Assembly (NCBI GenBank): GCA_963700045.1 | Contig: CAVOWK010000015.1 | Coordinates: forward strand, 1 to 64,000 | Direction: 5' to 3' | Source: RPQJ01 sp963700045 | Lineage (GTDB): Bacteria; Pseudomonadota; Gammaproteobacteria; Steroidobacterales; Steroidobacteraceae | DNA: 64,000 bases | Position numbers and translations under genes: made by a program | The notes under the pieces: model-generated | The model's input: only the letters and a program-made list of their open reading frames with translations | Databases searched by the model: none | Told to the model about the DNA's origin: nothing | Shown here: one piece after another, positions 25,576 through 33,533 of the stretch | How positions within the stretch are numbered: position 1 is the stretch's first letter | Layout of the letters: the number at the start of each line of letters is the position of its first letter

Positions 25576-27789
25576 TCAGAAGTTGAGGGACAGGGTCAAG
25601 CCGTACGTGCGCGGCGGCAGCAGCGAACCCACGCGGACGCTGCCGTACAGCGGCGCCGTGATGATGTTGTTGCTGTAGATGAACTCGTCGGTCGCGTTGC
25701 GGACCCAGCCCATGACGCTCCACTTGCCGTCGCCACCCTCGTAGCCGGCCATCAGGTTCAGCAGGCCGTAGGCGTCCTGTTCGGCGTCCGAGTTGTTGAA
25801 CTCGGTGAAGTACACCTTGTCCTGGTACGACGCCTCGATGCGGCCGACGAACGCGCCGGTCTCCGTCACCGGCCGTCGATAGTCGAGGACCCCGTTCAGC
25901 GTGTACTTCGGCGCGTTCTGCAGGTAGTTGCCAGAGAGGTCGACCTGGTCGAAGTTCTGCCGGTAGTCACCCGTCACGAAGTCCGTGTAGGTCGCGTCGA
26001 GCCACGTGGCCGAGAGGTTTCCCGACAGCCCTTCCGTGAAGCGCGCGAACAACTCGACCTCGACGCCCATGATCTCGGCCGACGCGGCATTGACCGTCTC
26101 CACCACGCTCTGCTCGTTGACGAAACCGACCTGCAGGTCGGTGTAGTCGTAGTAGAACGCGGCCGTGCGCAGCGATGCGCGGTCGCCGGCGAACGGCATC
26201 TTGTAGCCGACCTCGTACGCGTCGACGTACTCGGGGTCGATGACCTCGTTGAGGCTGCCGATGTTGATCACGCCCGACTTGAAGCCCTGCGTGAACTGCA
26301 GGTAGGCGAGGCCGTCGTTGCCGGTCTTGTACTCCAGCAATACCTTCGGCGTGACCTTGTTCCAGGACTTCTCGCGGTCCGTCGGCACGTTGACGCCGAG
26401 CGCATCGAAGATGAACGAGCCGGTGCCTTCACGCTTCTCGTAGTTGTAGCGCGCGCCCAGCGTCAGGGCCCACGCGTCGGTGAACGAGTACCTGCCCTGC
26501 AGGAACACGCCGTAGGCCTCGACGTCGACGTCGCCGTTCTGCCAGTAGTTGCCGTCGTTGAAGAAATCAGCCGGCAGCCCGAAGACGAGACCGAGGTTGG
26601 TGAGCGGCACCTTCACCTCGCCGTGCATCTTCTCGCTGAAGTAGTTCGCACCCATCAACCATTCGACGTTGGCCGCCGTGCCGGCGACGGTGAAGTCCTG
26701 GCTCCAGGACTCGCTTTCCTCGATGTAGTTGTTCTGGCCGAACATGTCGACGTCGGACCCGTCGAGGTCGTCGCGCAGGAAACGGTTGAAATCGCGCCAG
26801 GCGGTGATCGACTTCATGTTCCAGCCGTCGGCGAAGTCCCAGTCGATGATCCCGCTGACGGCCGTGCCGTCACGCTCGTTGATCGGGTCCTGGTCCGAGA
26901 CGATGTTGCGCTGGTTGGGTTTCCTGCCCCTGTCGGCGTAATAGTCGAAGATCGTCCGGCCGCCGAGCAGGTTGTGCGCCAGCTCGTCTTCCGGCACGAC
27001 AGTCGTGCCCAGGAAATGAAAGGCGTAGTTGTAGTCGTCTTCCTGGAAGTAGTCGGCCATCAGCACCATGTCGAGCGTGTCGCTCGGCTTGAAGCGCAGG
27101 CTGCCACGGACGGCTTGTGCATTGCGGTTGTCCACCGGCTTGCCGGTGGTGAGGTTGCGGCCGTAGCCGTCACGCTTGTCGGCCTTGCCCGAGATGCGCG
27201 CCATCACGGTCTCGCCGCCGATCGGACCACCGAGCGCGCCTTCGACAGTGGTCGCCGAGTAATTGCCGATCGTGTAGTTCAAGTAGCCGTCGAGATCTTC
27301 GGTCGGCTTCCTGGTGATCATGTTGACCACGCCTGCGGTCGCGCCGCGACCGTACAGCGTCCCCTGCGGTCCGCGCAGCACTTCGATCTGCTCGAGATCG
27401 TAAAAGCCGGCGAGCTGGTGCGAGGGGCGCGGGATCATCGCGCCGTCCTGCAGGAACGCCACGGCGCCGTCGGCACCGAGGTCGATGCTGGTCATGCCGA
27501 TGCCGCGGATGAACGTGCGGTTGACCCCGAACTGATCGCCGACCGAGAGGTTCGGCACCGAGAGCGCGAGATCGCGCACTTCCCGGATGCCGCCGGGGCC
27601 GAGTGCGTCCGCCGTGATGGCGGTGATCGCCGCCGGCGTGCTGCCGATGTCCTGGGCGACCTTGGTCGCGGTGACGACGATCTCCTCGAGGGCGAGCGAG
27701 TCAGCCGCGCCAGCCAGCGGGGCCGCGCCGAAAAGTGACAGCACGACGGCCGTGCGCAGGACAATCGAACTACCAGAGGCAGTGTTCAT
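25576..27789 (-). CDS. TonB-dependent outer-membrane receptor (substrate uptake)
   Basis: A 737-residue TonB-dependent transporter. A Sec signal peptide ends near GAA-DSLALEE; EEIVVTATK follows at about residues 35-43, where a TonB box is expected. The plug has VPNLSVGDQFGVNRTFIRGIG and VLRGPQGTLYGRGATAGVVN. The barrel ends with the aromatic strand YGLTLSLNF, as needed for outer-membrane assembly. This is the sterol/hydrocarbon/complex-organic type of receptor common in degraders, not a clear siderophore receptor, and no sigma/anti-sigma pair is attached. It is the first gene of a TonB receptor, MBL, P450 operon, so it probably imports the compound that the P450 oxidises. Confidence 0.93.
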   Translation of the reverse strand: MNTASGSSIVLRTAVVLSLFGAAPLAGAADSLALEEIVVTATKVAQDIGSTPAAITAITADALGPGGIREVRDLALSVPNLSVGDQFGVNRTFIRGIGMTSIDLGADGAVAFLQDGAMIPRPSHQLAGFYDLEQIEVLRGPQGTLYGRGATAGVVNMITRKPTEDLDGYLNYTIGNYSATTVEGALGGPIGGETVMARISGKADKRDGYGRNLTTGKPVDNRNAQAVRGSLRFKPSDTLDMVLMADYFQEDDYNYAFHFLGTTVVPEDELAHNLLGGRTIFDYYADRGRKPNQRNIVSDQDPINERDGTAVSGIIDWDFADGWNMKSITAWRDFNRFLRDDLDGSDVDMFGQNNYIEESESWSQDFTVAGTAANVEWLMGANYFSEKMHGEVKVPLTNLGLVFGLPADFFNDGNYWQNGDVDVEAYGVFLQGRYSFTDAWALTLGARYNYEKREGTGSFIFDALGVNVPTDREKSWNKVTPKVLLEYKTGNDGLAYLQFTQGFKSGVINIGSLNEVIDPEYVDAYEVGYKMPFAGDRASLRTAAFYYDYTDLQVGFVNEQSVVETVNAASAEIMGVEVELFARFTEGLSGNLSATWLDATYTDFVTGDYRQNFDQVDLSGNYLQNAPKYTLNGVLDYRRPVTETGAFVGRIEASYQDKVYFTEFNNSDAEQDAYGLLNLMAGYEGGDGKWSVMGWVRNATDEFIYSNNIITAPLYGSVRVGSLLPPRTYGLTLSLNF

Positions 27790-27868
27790 CTAATTCCCCC
27801 GAATGAATGGTCGACTCCGCCGCCGCACGAAGAGCATGGTTGCCCCGCCCCGCCCGGCATTGCGACCC

Positions 27869-27897
27869 TTTGTATATTCTAGTTTACCGTCAGTCAA
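27869..27897 (-). promoter_or_regulatory. Candidate promoter of the TonB receptor operon
   Basis: On the minus strand TTGACT (27897-27892), 17 bases, TACAAA (27874-27869) fits sigma-70 and lies in the A/T-rich part of a GC-rich gap. The -10 TACAAAG is identical to the one proposed for the ligase operon. Confidence 0.4.
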
Positions 27898-27987
27898 GTT
27901 TGTTGTATGCGAGTAACAACGACCAAAATGGCGACGAATTTCCTGCTGCAATGCGGTAACTTGCGGGCGCCCCCCGGATGGACCCTC

Positions 27988-30000
27988 ATGCAGACCGCAC
28001 CGCGTCTCATTGCCCTGCTGTTCTTCGCCCTGTTTGCGCTGGGCTCATCCGCGCGCGCAGACGACGACGACACCCCGCAGCAGGTGCGCGAGGCCTTCGT
28101 TGCGGCCATGGCTGCCGTAGCTGCCGCCCCCTTTGCCCCGGCCGGCGGCGATACCGCGGCCCTGCAGCGCTATCCGCTCTACCCCTACCTGCAGGCGGCG
28201 CGACTGAGCCAGCAGCTGGCGCTGATACGACCCGATGCGGCGCGGCCGGGTGGCGAGCCGCGGCTCCCGCTCGACGACGAGATCGCCGTGTTTCTCGCGC
28301 AACAAGGGGATCGGCCCGTAACGCGGAAACTGCGATCGGCGTGGTTAGCCCACCTCGCTGAGCGACAGGCCTGGTCGACGTACGTCGGGGAATACCGCGG
28401 GGACCGCGACACGCAATCCACGCTGCGCTGCCACTGGCTCGCCGCGCGCGTCGCGCTGGGCCAGGTCGACGGGCTGGAGGCGGAACTGACCGACATCTGG
28501 CTCACCGCCAGGAGCCTGCCCGACGCCTGCGATCCGGCGCTCGCCTGGTGGCGCGCACGGGGTGGGCCGGGTGACGTCATGGTCGAACGGCGTGCCCGCC
28601 TGGCGCTCGAAGCGGGCGAAGCCGGGCTCGCGCGATTCCTCGCAAAGTCGCTGCCCGCTGCACGCGCGGCTCCACTGCTGCAATGGGCCGCCCTGATCGA
28701 GCAACCCGGGCGCGAGATTCCGGCGCTGATCGCACAACCTGCGAAGGTCGTCGAGCCACAGGCACTCGCGGACGGCTGGTCACGCTTCGCGCGCGCAGAC
28801 GCGGAGGCGGCCGCCGCCGCTTTCCCGGCATTGACGCAGTCTCGCGGACTCGAAGGGCGCGCTGCAGGCCCGTACGCCCTGGCCGTAGCGCTCGCGCTGT
28901 CGTGGAGCCGTCATCCGCGCGCGCTCGATTTCTTCCGTCTCGCGCACGAGGACGACTTCGACGAGCGCACCCACGAGTGGCATGTCCGCGCTGCGCTCTG
29001 GGCCGGTGACTGGCGCGAAGTGGCGGCTGCAATCGCCGCGATGCCCGCTGACCTGCGTGACCAGCCGCGCTGGCGCTACTGGTCGGCGCGGGCGAGCGAG
29101 AAGCTCGGTGATGTTGCCCGGGCACGCGAGCTGTATGCCACCGTCATCCCGACCGACAACTGGTATGCCGCGCACGCGGCCGCGCGGCTGGACCGCAAGT
29201 TCACGCCGCAACTCGAACCGCTCGCACTCAGCGAGGCCGCGGTGGACGCGCTGGCGGCCGAAGCCGCCTTCGTCCGCACGCGCGAGCTCCTGCACTGCGA
29301 CATGGACGCCGAGGCGACAGCGGAATGGCGCGCCGCGTACGACGAGTTGCCGCCCTCGCGGCAGGTGCAGGCCGTGGGCCTCGCGTCGCGCTGGGGCTGG
29401 CACGACCAGGCCATCGCGACCGCGGCACGCCAGAAGCTGTTCAACGATTACGACTTGCTGTATCCGCGGCCGTTCGACGCCGACGTGCGCAGCGCCAGCC
29501 GGCGCACGGGACTGCCCGAGGAACTGATCTACGCGATCATCCGGCAGGAGAGCCTGTTTCGCGCCGACGCGGCGTCGGGTGCCGGTGCGATCGGGCTGAT
29601 GCAGTTGTTGCCGGAGACGGCGCGCCTGACCGCGCGACGCGCCGGTCTGCCCGAGCCGACGCGCGCTCAGCTCGTGCAGCCCGCCGTCAACATCCCGCTC
29701 GGGTCCGAGTTCCTGGCGAGCCTGGTCCAGCGTTTCGAAGGCGAGACGGCCCTGGCCGCCGCCGGTTACAACGCCGGGCCCAACGCCGCGCGGCGCTGGC
29801 GACCAGTTGCACCGATGGACCTCGACATCTGGGTCGAGAACATCCCCTTCAACGAAACGCGCGCCTACGTGCAGCGCGTGGCATGGCATGCGCTGGTGTT
29901 CGCCTGGCTCGCCGACCGCAAGCCACGCGCGGTGAACGACTGGCAGCGTGCCGTGCGTCCTGCAGCGCCGACGGCCGTGGCCATGACCGCATCGCAGTAA
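27988..30000 (+). CDS. slt: Soluble lytic murein transglycosylase (Slt70 type)
   Basis: A 670-residue periplasmic enzyme that cleaves peptidoglycan between MurNAc and GlcNAc to give 1,6-anhydro ends. After a signal peptide (LFALGSSARA) comes a long alpha-superhelical U and linker region of about 470 residues. The GH23 catalytic domain follows: IIRQESLFRADA with the catalytic Glu521, GAIGLMQLLPETA, AAAGYNAGP and the C-terminal DIWVENIPFNETRAYVQRV. Length and domain order match E. coli Slt70. The ATG at 27988 is preferred because an open upstream extension of 27 codons lacks signal-peptide character. It is convergent with the unknown 192-residue gene downstream. Confidence 0.94.
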   Translation: MQTAPRLIALLFFALFALGSSARADDDDTPQQVREAFVAAMAAVAAAPFAPAGGDTAALQRYPLYPYLQAARLSQQLALIRPDAARPGGEPRLPLDDEIAVFLAQQGDRPVTRKLRSAWLAHLAERQAWSTYVGEYRGDRDTQSTLRCHWLAARVALGQVDGLEAELTDIWLTARSLPDACDPALAWWRARGGPGDVMVERRARLALEAGEAGLARFLAKSLPAARAAPLLQWAALIEQPGREIPALIAQPAKVVEPQALADGWSRFARADAEAAAAAFPALTQSRGLEGRAAGPYALAVALALSWSRHPRALDFFRLAHEDDFDERTHEWHVRAALWAGDWREVAAAIAAMPADLRDQPRWRYWSARASEKLGDVARARELYATVIPTDNWYAAHAAARLDRKFTPQLEPLALSEAAVDALAAEAAFVRTRELLHCDMDAEATAEWRAAYDELPPSRQVQAVGLASRWGWHDQAIATAARQKLFNDYDLLYPRPFDADVRSASRRTGLPEELIYAIIRQESLFRADAASGAGAIGLMQLLPETARLTARRAGLPEPTRAQLVQPAVNIPLGSEFLASLVQRFEGETALAAAGYNAGPNAARRWRPVAPMDLDIWVENIPFNETRAYVQRVAWHALVFAWLADRKPRAVNDWQRAVRPAAPTAVAMTASQ

Positions 30001-30012
30001 ACACCCTCCGAT

Positions 30013-30591
30013 TCAGAGGCAGGCCCGCCATTCGGCGATGAAATCACCGCTGGGCGTGTCGTCGCAATCGGCAAACGCACACCAGACCGCTGCTGCCTCC
30101 GCCCCGTTCAATCGCCCCCGCAAACCGGCCAGCCGCTCGTTGATCGTGACGTCGCCCAGTTGCAGCAGCGCGACGAAAACGGCGACCCGGTTCAACGCCA
30201 GGCCGCGGCGAATCCAGTCGAGCGCGTCGCCCACCGCAATTTCACGGCGCTCGATGCTGACCGGGGTTCCGCCGAGGTAACCCAGCACGGCCTCGCGGAC
30301 CAGCTCCGGATCCGTTTCGCCGACCGCGACGGGCAGCCAGGCGCGGGACGTGGTCTCACCCCGTCGCACAGCCGCGCGCAACTCTGCAATGACCCATCGT
30401 CGCTGCGTCACGCTGGCCAGACGCAACTCCTGCCAGTAGCGCATGAGTGCAGCGGTGACAGCCGCTGGCACGGCGCCGCGAGCACCCGCAAGGATCAATG
30501 CGCGCAGCAGTGCGCGATGCGCCGAGACATCGACGCGTTCCGGCCGTAGTGCCGGGCGCGTAGCCACGGCGTGCTGAGACTGGATCGACAT
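30013..30591 (-). CDS. Protein of unknown function behind a structured leader
   Basis: A 192-residue, mostly helical cytoplasmic protein that I do not recognise. It has no signal peptide or membrane segment. The C-terminal part (DALDWIRRGLALNRVAVFVALLQLGDVTINERLAGL) looks like a small adaptor-type helical bundle, and it ends with an acidic, cysteine-containing tail (WCAFADCDDTPSGD). The start at 30591 has a near-perfect AGGAGG site. It stands alone: the slt gene converges on it and the next gene upstream is a membrane protein 340 bases away. That gap contains a strong promoter, about 150 bases of structured RNA and an intrinsic terminator, all reading toward this gene, so its expression is probably controlled by attenuation. 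Confidence 0.7.
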   Translation of the reverse strand: MSIQSQHAVATRPALRPERVDVSAHRALLRALILAGARGAVPAAVTAALMRYWQELRLASVTQRRWVIAELRAAVRRGETTSRAWLPVAVGETDPELVREAVLGYLGGTPVSIERREIAVGDALDWIRRGLALNRVAVFVALLQLGDVTINERLAGLRGRLNGAEAAAVWCAFADCDDTPSGDFIAEWRACL

Positions 30592-30681
30592 GTTCAAGAC
30601 CTCCTGGCCCGAGGGCGTTGCCACCTGGCCGGTGCGACGAGGCGCGTCCCGCGGCGTGTACTGGGGGGAGTTTCGCAAACG

Positions 30682-30714
30682 AAAAACCCTCCACCGCATG
30701 ACGCGCCGGAGGGT
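30682..30714 (-). terminator. Intrinsic terminator within the leader
   Basis: On the minus strand ACCCTCC (30714-30708 reversed) pairs with GGAGGGT (30692-30686), a 7-bp stem with a 15-base loop, followed at once by TTTTT. It lies about 90 bases before the start of the unknown gene and about 120 bases after the promoter, so it either ends a small RNA or acts as an attenuator. Confidence 0.7.
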
Positions 30715-30832
30715 CCAGTGAGTTTGCACCCGCTTCGTTGCCTGCCGGCCGCATCCGCACCTTGCGGTGCGAGCCACCTTGCCCGGGAAGGCAGGTTGGC
30801 CTGGGCGCGGAAAACGCCCTGTCTTGATGCTG
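30682..30832 (-). ncRNA. Structured leader or independent small RNA, class not recognised
   Basis: This is the region from the predicted start site to the terminator. On the minus strand it contains the hairpin CGCACC-GCAA-GGTGCG with a GNRA tetraloop, a longer-range pairing CCTGCC with GGCAGG that encloses it, a 5' hairpin GGGCG with CGCCC, and a GTG-CAAACT-CAC stem-loop before the terminator. The layout (promoter, multi-helix core, terminator, then a gene with AGGAGG) is what a riboswitch or attenuator looks like. I could not match it to a known riboswitch family. The 340-base gap holds no other gene that I can see. Confidence 0.5.
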
Positions 30833-30838
30833 GGGCGA

Positions 30839-30866
30839 AGTATAGCCGAGACCTCGCCGCTGCCAA
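30839..30866 (-). promoter_or_regulatory. Sigma-70 promoter of the structured leader
   Basis: TTGGCA (30866-30861), 16 bases, TATACT (30844-30839) on the minus strand. Both hexamers are close to consensus, unusual in this GC-rich window. Transcription should begin near 30832. Confidence 0.6.
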
Positions 30867-30931
30867 GGTCCGGATCATCCGCACAAGCCGCAATCGGCGG
30901 CCGAGGTTGCGTTTCGAGTGCGGAGCCCGCG

Positions 30932-31516
30932 TCAGGGCTGGGCGCCGAACAGCTTCTGCAGCAGCGCGTGAGTCGGCAGGAAGACGAACAGGACGAAAGC
31001 GAAGAAGAGCAGCATCACGTAGGTCGCGGGCGACGATGACCACCGGCCGGCACCGAAGCCATGAGTCCAGTTGATGTTGCGTTCAGGCGTGCTGACCGCG
31101 CGGCTCCACGGCAGCACGACCGCAGCCAGCACTACGGCGCCTGCCAGGCCCGCCCGCGCGTCGTACCCATACTCGCGCACCATCCACAGCAACACCAGCG
31201 GCAACGGCACGTGGAACAGCGACAGGCCACGCAGCAGTCTTGGACGCTCGGGCTCGAACATGTAATCCGTCAGGCCAGTGATGCGGCGGCGCAACGTCAA
31301 GCGCGCCACGAAGTCCACGTTCCAGAGAATCTCGGGCACCAGCACGGCGACGGCCAGCACGCTCGCCAGCGCTGAACTCTGCAGCCAGAGCGCGGGCACT
31401 GCGCCGATGAACGCGATGTCGGAGAACCACAGGAAGTTGCGCCAGCCGTAGTGGCGCCACCAGACCGCGACCACGAGCAGCACGAATGCCGTGTAGGCGA
31501 TCTTGAACGTGAGCAT
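30932..31516 (-). CDS. Uncharacterised multi-pass inner-membrane protein
   Basis: A 194-residue membrane protein with about six hydrophobic segments (for example AYTAFVLLVVAVWW, VLAVAVLVPEILW, AGAVVLAAVVLPW and YVMLLFFAFVLFVFL). Between helices it carries GLTDYMFEPERPRLLRGLSLFH, and near the end NINWTHGFG, which recur in a family of small membrane proteins without assigned function. No transport or catalytic motif stands out. It starts upstream of the structured leader on the same strand and is divergent from the UrcA gene. Confidence 0.75.
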   Translation of the reverse strand: MLTFKIAYTAFVLLVVAVWWRHYGWRNFLWFSDIAFIGAVPALWLQSSALASVLAVAVLVPEILWNVDFVARLTLRRRITGLTDYMFEPERPRLLRGLSLFHVPLPLVLLWMVREYGYDARAGLAGAVVLAAVVLPWSRAVSTPERNINWTHGFGAGRWSSSPATYVMLLFFAFVLFVFLPTHALLQKLFGAQP

Positions 31517-31681
31517 GTGCCGGCACCGGCCGCGGAGGCGGCGCAGGCCACCTTAGCAGACGGAGTGCGACGAGTCGCCTGCACGGCGCGACGAGGCGAC
31601 CGCACAACGCGCGGCGACGAGGTCAAACTCAGTGCGCGGTGAATGGAAGCAATTCGATCGACACACTCAGGAGAGTACGTG

Positions 31682-32044
31682 ATGAAAACGAACACACAGC
31701 AAGCCCGCATGCTCGTCACGATGATCGCCTTCGCGGCGACGACCGGAATCACCACGACGGCCCAGGCCGGCGACCCGGACCTTGCCAGCCCCCGCTACGA
31801 CAGCGTCGTGGTGAAGTATTCCGACCTCGACCTCAACAGCGTCGCCGGCAACAAGGTGCTGTATGCGCGATTGTCGGCAGCCGCAGAACGCGCCTGCGGC
31901 AAGGATCCGCATTCGCGGGACCTGCAGCGCCGGATGCAGTACCGCGCGTGCTACGACAGCGCGCTGGACCGGGCGGTCGACAAGATCGGCAGCCGCGAAC
32001 TGCAGGCGCTGCACGCGACCGGCACGGCGCATAACGTGGGTTGA
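31682..32044 (+). CDS. UrcA family protein (secreted, unknown function)
   Basis: A 120-residue exported protein. The signal peptide ends at about TTAQAG, and the mature part has VVVKYSDLDLNSVAGNKVLY followed by ARLSAAAERACG and a second Cys in YRACYD, the UrcA pattern with one likely disulfide. The role of UrcA is unknown; the family is common in Sphingomonadales, Steroidobacterales and relatives. AGGAG lies about 10 bases upstream of the chosen ATG; another in-frame ATG 39 bases earlier lacks such a site. It is convergent with the acetoacetate-decarboxylase-like gene. Confidence 0.88.
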   Translation: MKTNTQQARMLVTMIAFAATTGITTTAQAGDPDLASPRYDSVVVKYSDLDLNSVAGNKVLYARLSAAAERACGKDPHSRDLQRRMQYRACYDSALDRAVDKIGSRELQALHATGTAHNVG

Positions 32045-32057
32045 GCGATCAGGGCGG

Positions 32058-32777
32058 TCATCGATGCAGGGTGGGTTCACATGGACGCGACCCGCCCTGT
32101 ATCGACTGGCGCGCTAGCGGAAAGATCATCCTGAAGCCTTCGATGCGCACCGCCGTGAGCACGGCTGCGCGCGACAGGTCCGGGAACAGTTCCGGGTCGA
32201 AGCGCCACCCGCGCAGCCTGCACAGCCGCAGGCTGCCTGTGGCTTCGGGCTGGTAGTAGTAGTTCCGGCCGTCCTGCCGCTGCGCGAGGGTACCCAGTCG
32301 GCGCGGAACCCAGGCTGTGCTGAGCGGCAGTCGTAAGCCCGTCGGCTCGGTGAATTCGAGCGAGCACAACTCCCTGCCGTCGCTGGTCACGCGCCAGCGG
32401 TCGCCAGCGTCGCTGCGGAACCAGTCGAAGTCGGCCCGATCCTTCGGAATGCCCCAGTTGCTGCGACCGTTGACGACGCTTTCCCAGGTCGACACCAGGA
32501 TGCGGCTGATGGAAGGATGGCGCGCGTCGCCGAAATCCATCGTGCCCGGGATGAAGAGCAACTCGCGGTAGGGACCGCAGGGCGCCTCGTCGTAGGCAAC
32601 GCACATCAGCACTGAGAACGCCGACTTCACCGTTGCGCGGAGATCGGCAGGGACGAAGGCCGTCCGTGCCGGATCGCCGGCGGGCAGCCGCAACGCCACC
32701 ATCCACGCGTGCCCGCGCAGCGACCACGGCGCAGGACAGCGTGGCACGTCAGGCAGGGATTCGTTGGAGTGCGGCAT
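32058..32777 (-). CDS. Acetoacetate decarboxylase-fold protein
   Basis: A 239-residue protein of the ADC-like superfamily. The N-terminus is PCPAPWSLRGHAWMVALRLP. The middle reads YRELLFIPGTM and NWGIPKDRADFDW, where the lysine sits where the Schiff-base lysine of acetoacetate decarboxylase or its relatives is found. The C-terminus forms the closing beta-barrel strands. Many members of this superfamily are not decarboxylases, so the reaction is left open. It is adjacent to the lysoplasmalogenase gene on the same strand (18 bases) and convergent with the UrcA gene. Confidence 0.75.
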   Translation of the reverse strand: MPHSNESLPDVPRCPAPWSLRGHAWMVALRLPAGDPARTAFVPADLRATVKSAFSVLMCVAYDEAPCGPYRELLFIPGTMDFGDARHPSISRILVSTWESVVNGRSNWGIPKDRADFDWFRSDAGDRWRVTSDGRELCSLEFTEPTGLRLPLSTAWVPRRLGTLAQRQDGRNYYYQPEATGSLRLCRLRGWRFDPELFPDLSRAAVLTAVRIEGFRMIFPLARQSIQGGSRPCEPTLHR

Positions 32778-32795
32778 CGTCTCTGCAGCGGTGGA

Positions 32796-33443
32796 TCAGC
32801 CGCTGATCACGGACGGAGTCAGCGCCAGCAGCACCTGCGCGAAATAATACAGCGGCAACCCCCACGCACGATTGGCGAACTCCTGGCGGACGAAGCGATC
32901 ACGCGCCACCGCAATGTCGGAAGCCGTGAAAGCGATCGCGCCCGCGGCAACGATGGGCGGACCGCCTGCCCCGCTTACTGCGCAGGCCAATGCCGTCATG
33001 ACTCCGATGACCAGGAAGTAAGCCTGCACCGGCCGACGCATGTCCGCCGGCAAGCGGGGACTGAGCCAGCGCCAGACGCCAGACAGCGCCAACGCGAGTG
33101 CCACAACCGCGACGGCCAGCCAGGCCAGGCTGCGCGGCTGCGTCAGGAACGCAGCTGCAAACGCGAGGTGCCCGGCGAGAAACGCAAACACGCCGGCCCG
33201 GAACACCGCGGGGCGACCTTCGGGGATCAACAGGACGTCACCTAACAGGCAGAGACCGAGACCGAGCAGGATCAGCCGCCCGTAGTCCGAGTCGAGCGCA
33301 CCCGAGATCACGGCGACTGCCATGAACGCCGCCGAGGCGACCGGCTTCGTCAACCACTTGCCAACCTGCGAAGCGCGCCGCTCGGCGACCAACAGGCCGG
33401 CCACGGCTGCCGCGCAGATGACGATCGATGCAGTCGTGTCCAA
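32796..33443 (-). CDS. Lysoplasmalogenase (YhhN/TMEM86 family)
   Basis: A 215-residue integral-membrane protein with about eight short hydrophobic segments. The family signature is visible in KWLTKPVASAAFMAVA, then GLGLCLLGDVLLIP and AFLAGHLAFAAAF, and in GAIAFTASDIAVARDRF near the C-terminus, where the conserved Asp residues lie within the membrane. Animal homologues hydrolyse the vinyl-ether bond of lysoplasmalogen; the bacterial substrate is uncertain. The start is TTG at 33443 with GGGAG upstream; no ATG is available before the first helix. It is divergent from the patatin gene. Confidence 0.88.
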   Translation of the reverse strand: MDTTASIVICAAAVAGLLVAERRASQVGKWLTKPVASAAFMAVAVISGALDSDYGRLILLGLGLCLLGDVLLIPEGRPAVFRAGVFAFLAGHLAFAAAFLTQPRSLAWLAVAVVALALALSGVWRWLSPRLPADMRRPVQAYFLVIGVMTALACAVSGAGGPPIVAAGAIAFTASDIAVARDRFVRQEFANRAWGLPLYYFAQVLLALTPSVISG

Positions 33444-33517
33444 TGCCCGCTCCCTGTCGGTGACCTGCGCCCTCCCTGAATCGTAGCGCAGCGCTGCGGA
33501 CCCGTCGTGCGAGCTGC

Positions 33518-33523
33518 TAGCAT
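33518..33523 (+). promoter_or_regulatory. -10-like TAGCAT close to a start codon
   Basis: TAGCAT ends 10 bases before the patatin ATG, leaving room for a transcript that begins at or next to the start codon. Confidence 0.3.
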
Positions 33524-33533
33524 CGCTCCCCCG

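Noticed and set aside
25543..27738. A 731-codon open frame opposite the TonB receptor
   Set aside because: The receptor is complete with signal peptide, plug and barrel; the opposite frame is low-complexity and has no motif.
30721..30780. Strings GGCAAC and GGTGCAAAC in the leader that recall the SAM-I riboswitch core
   Set aside because: The surrounding SAM-I helices and the GATGA-type joining segment are missing, so the likeness is too short to support a call.
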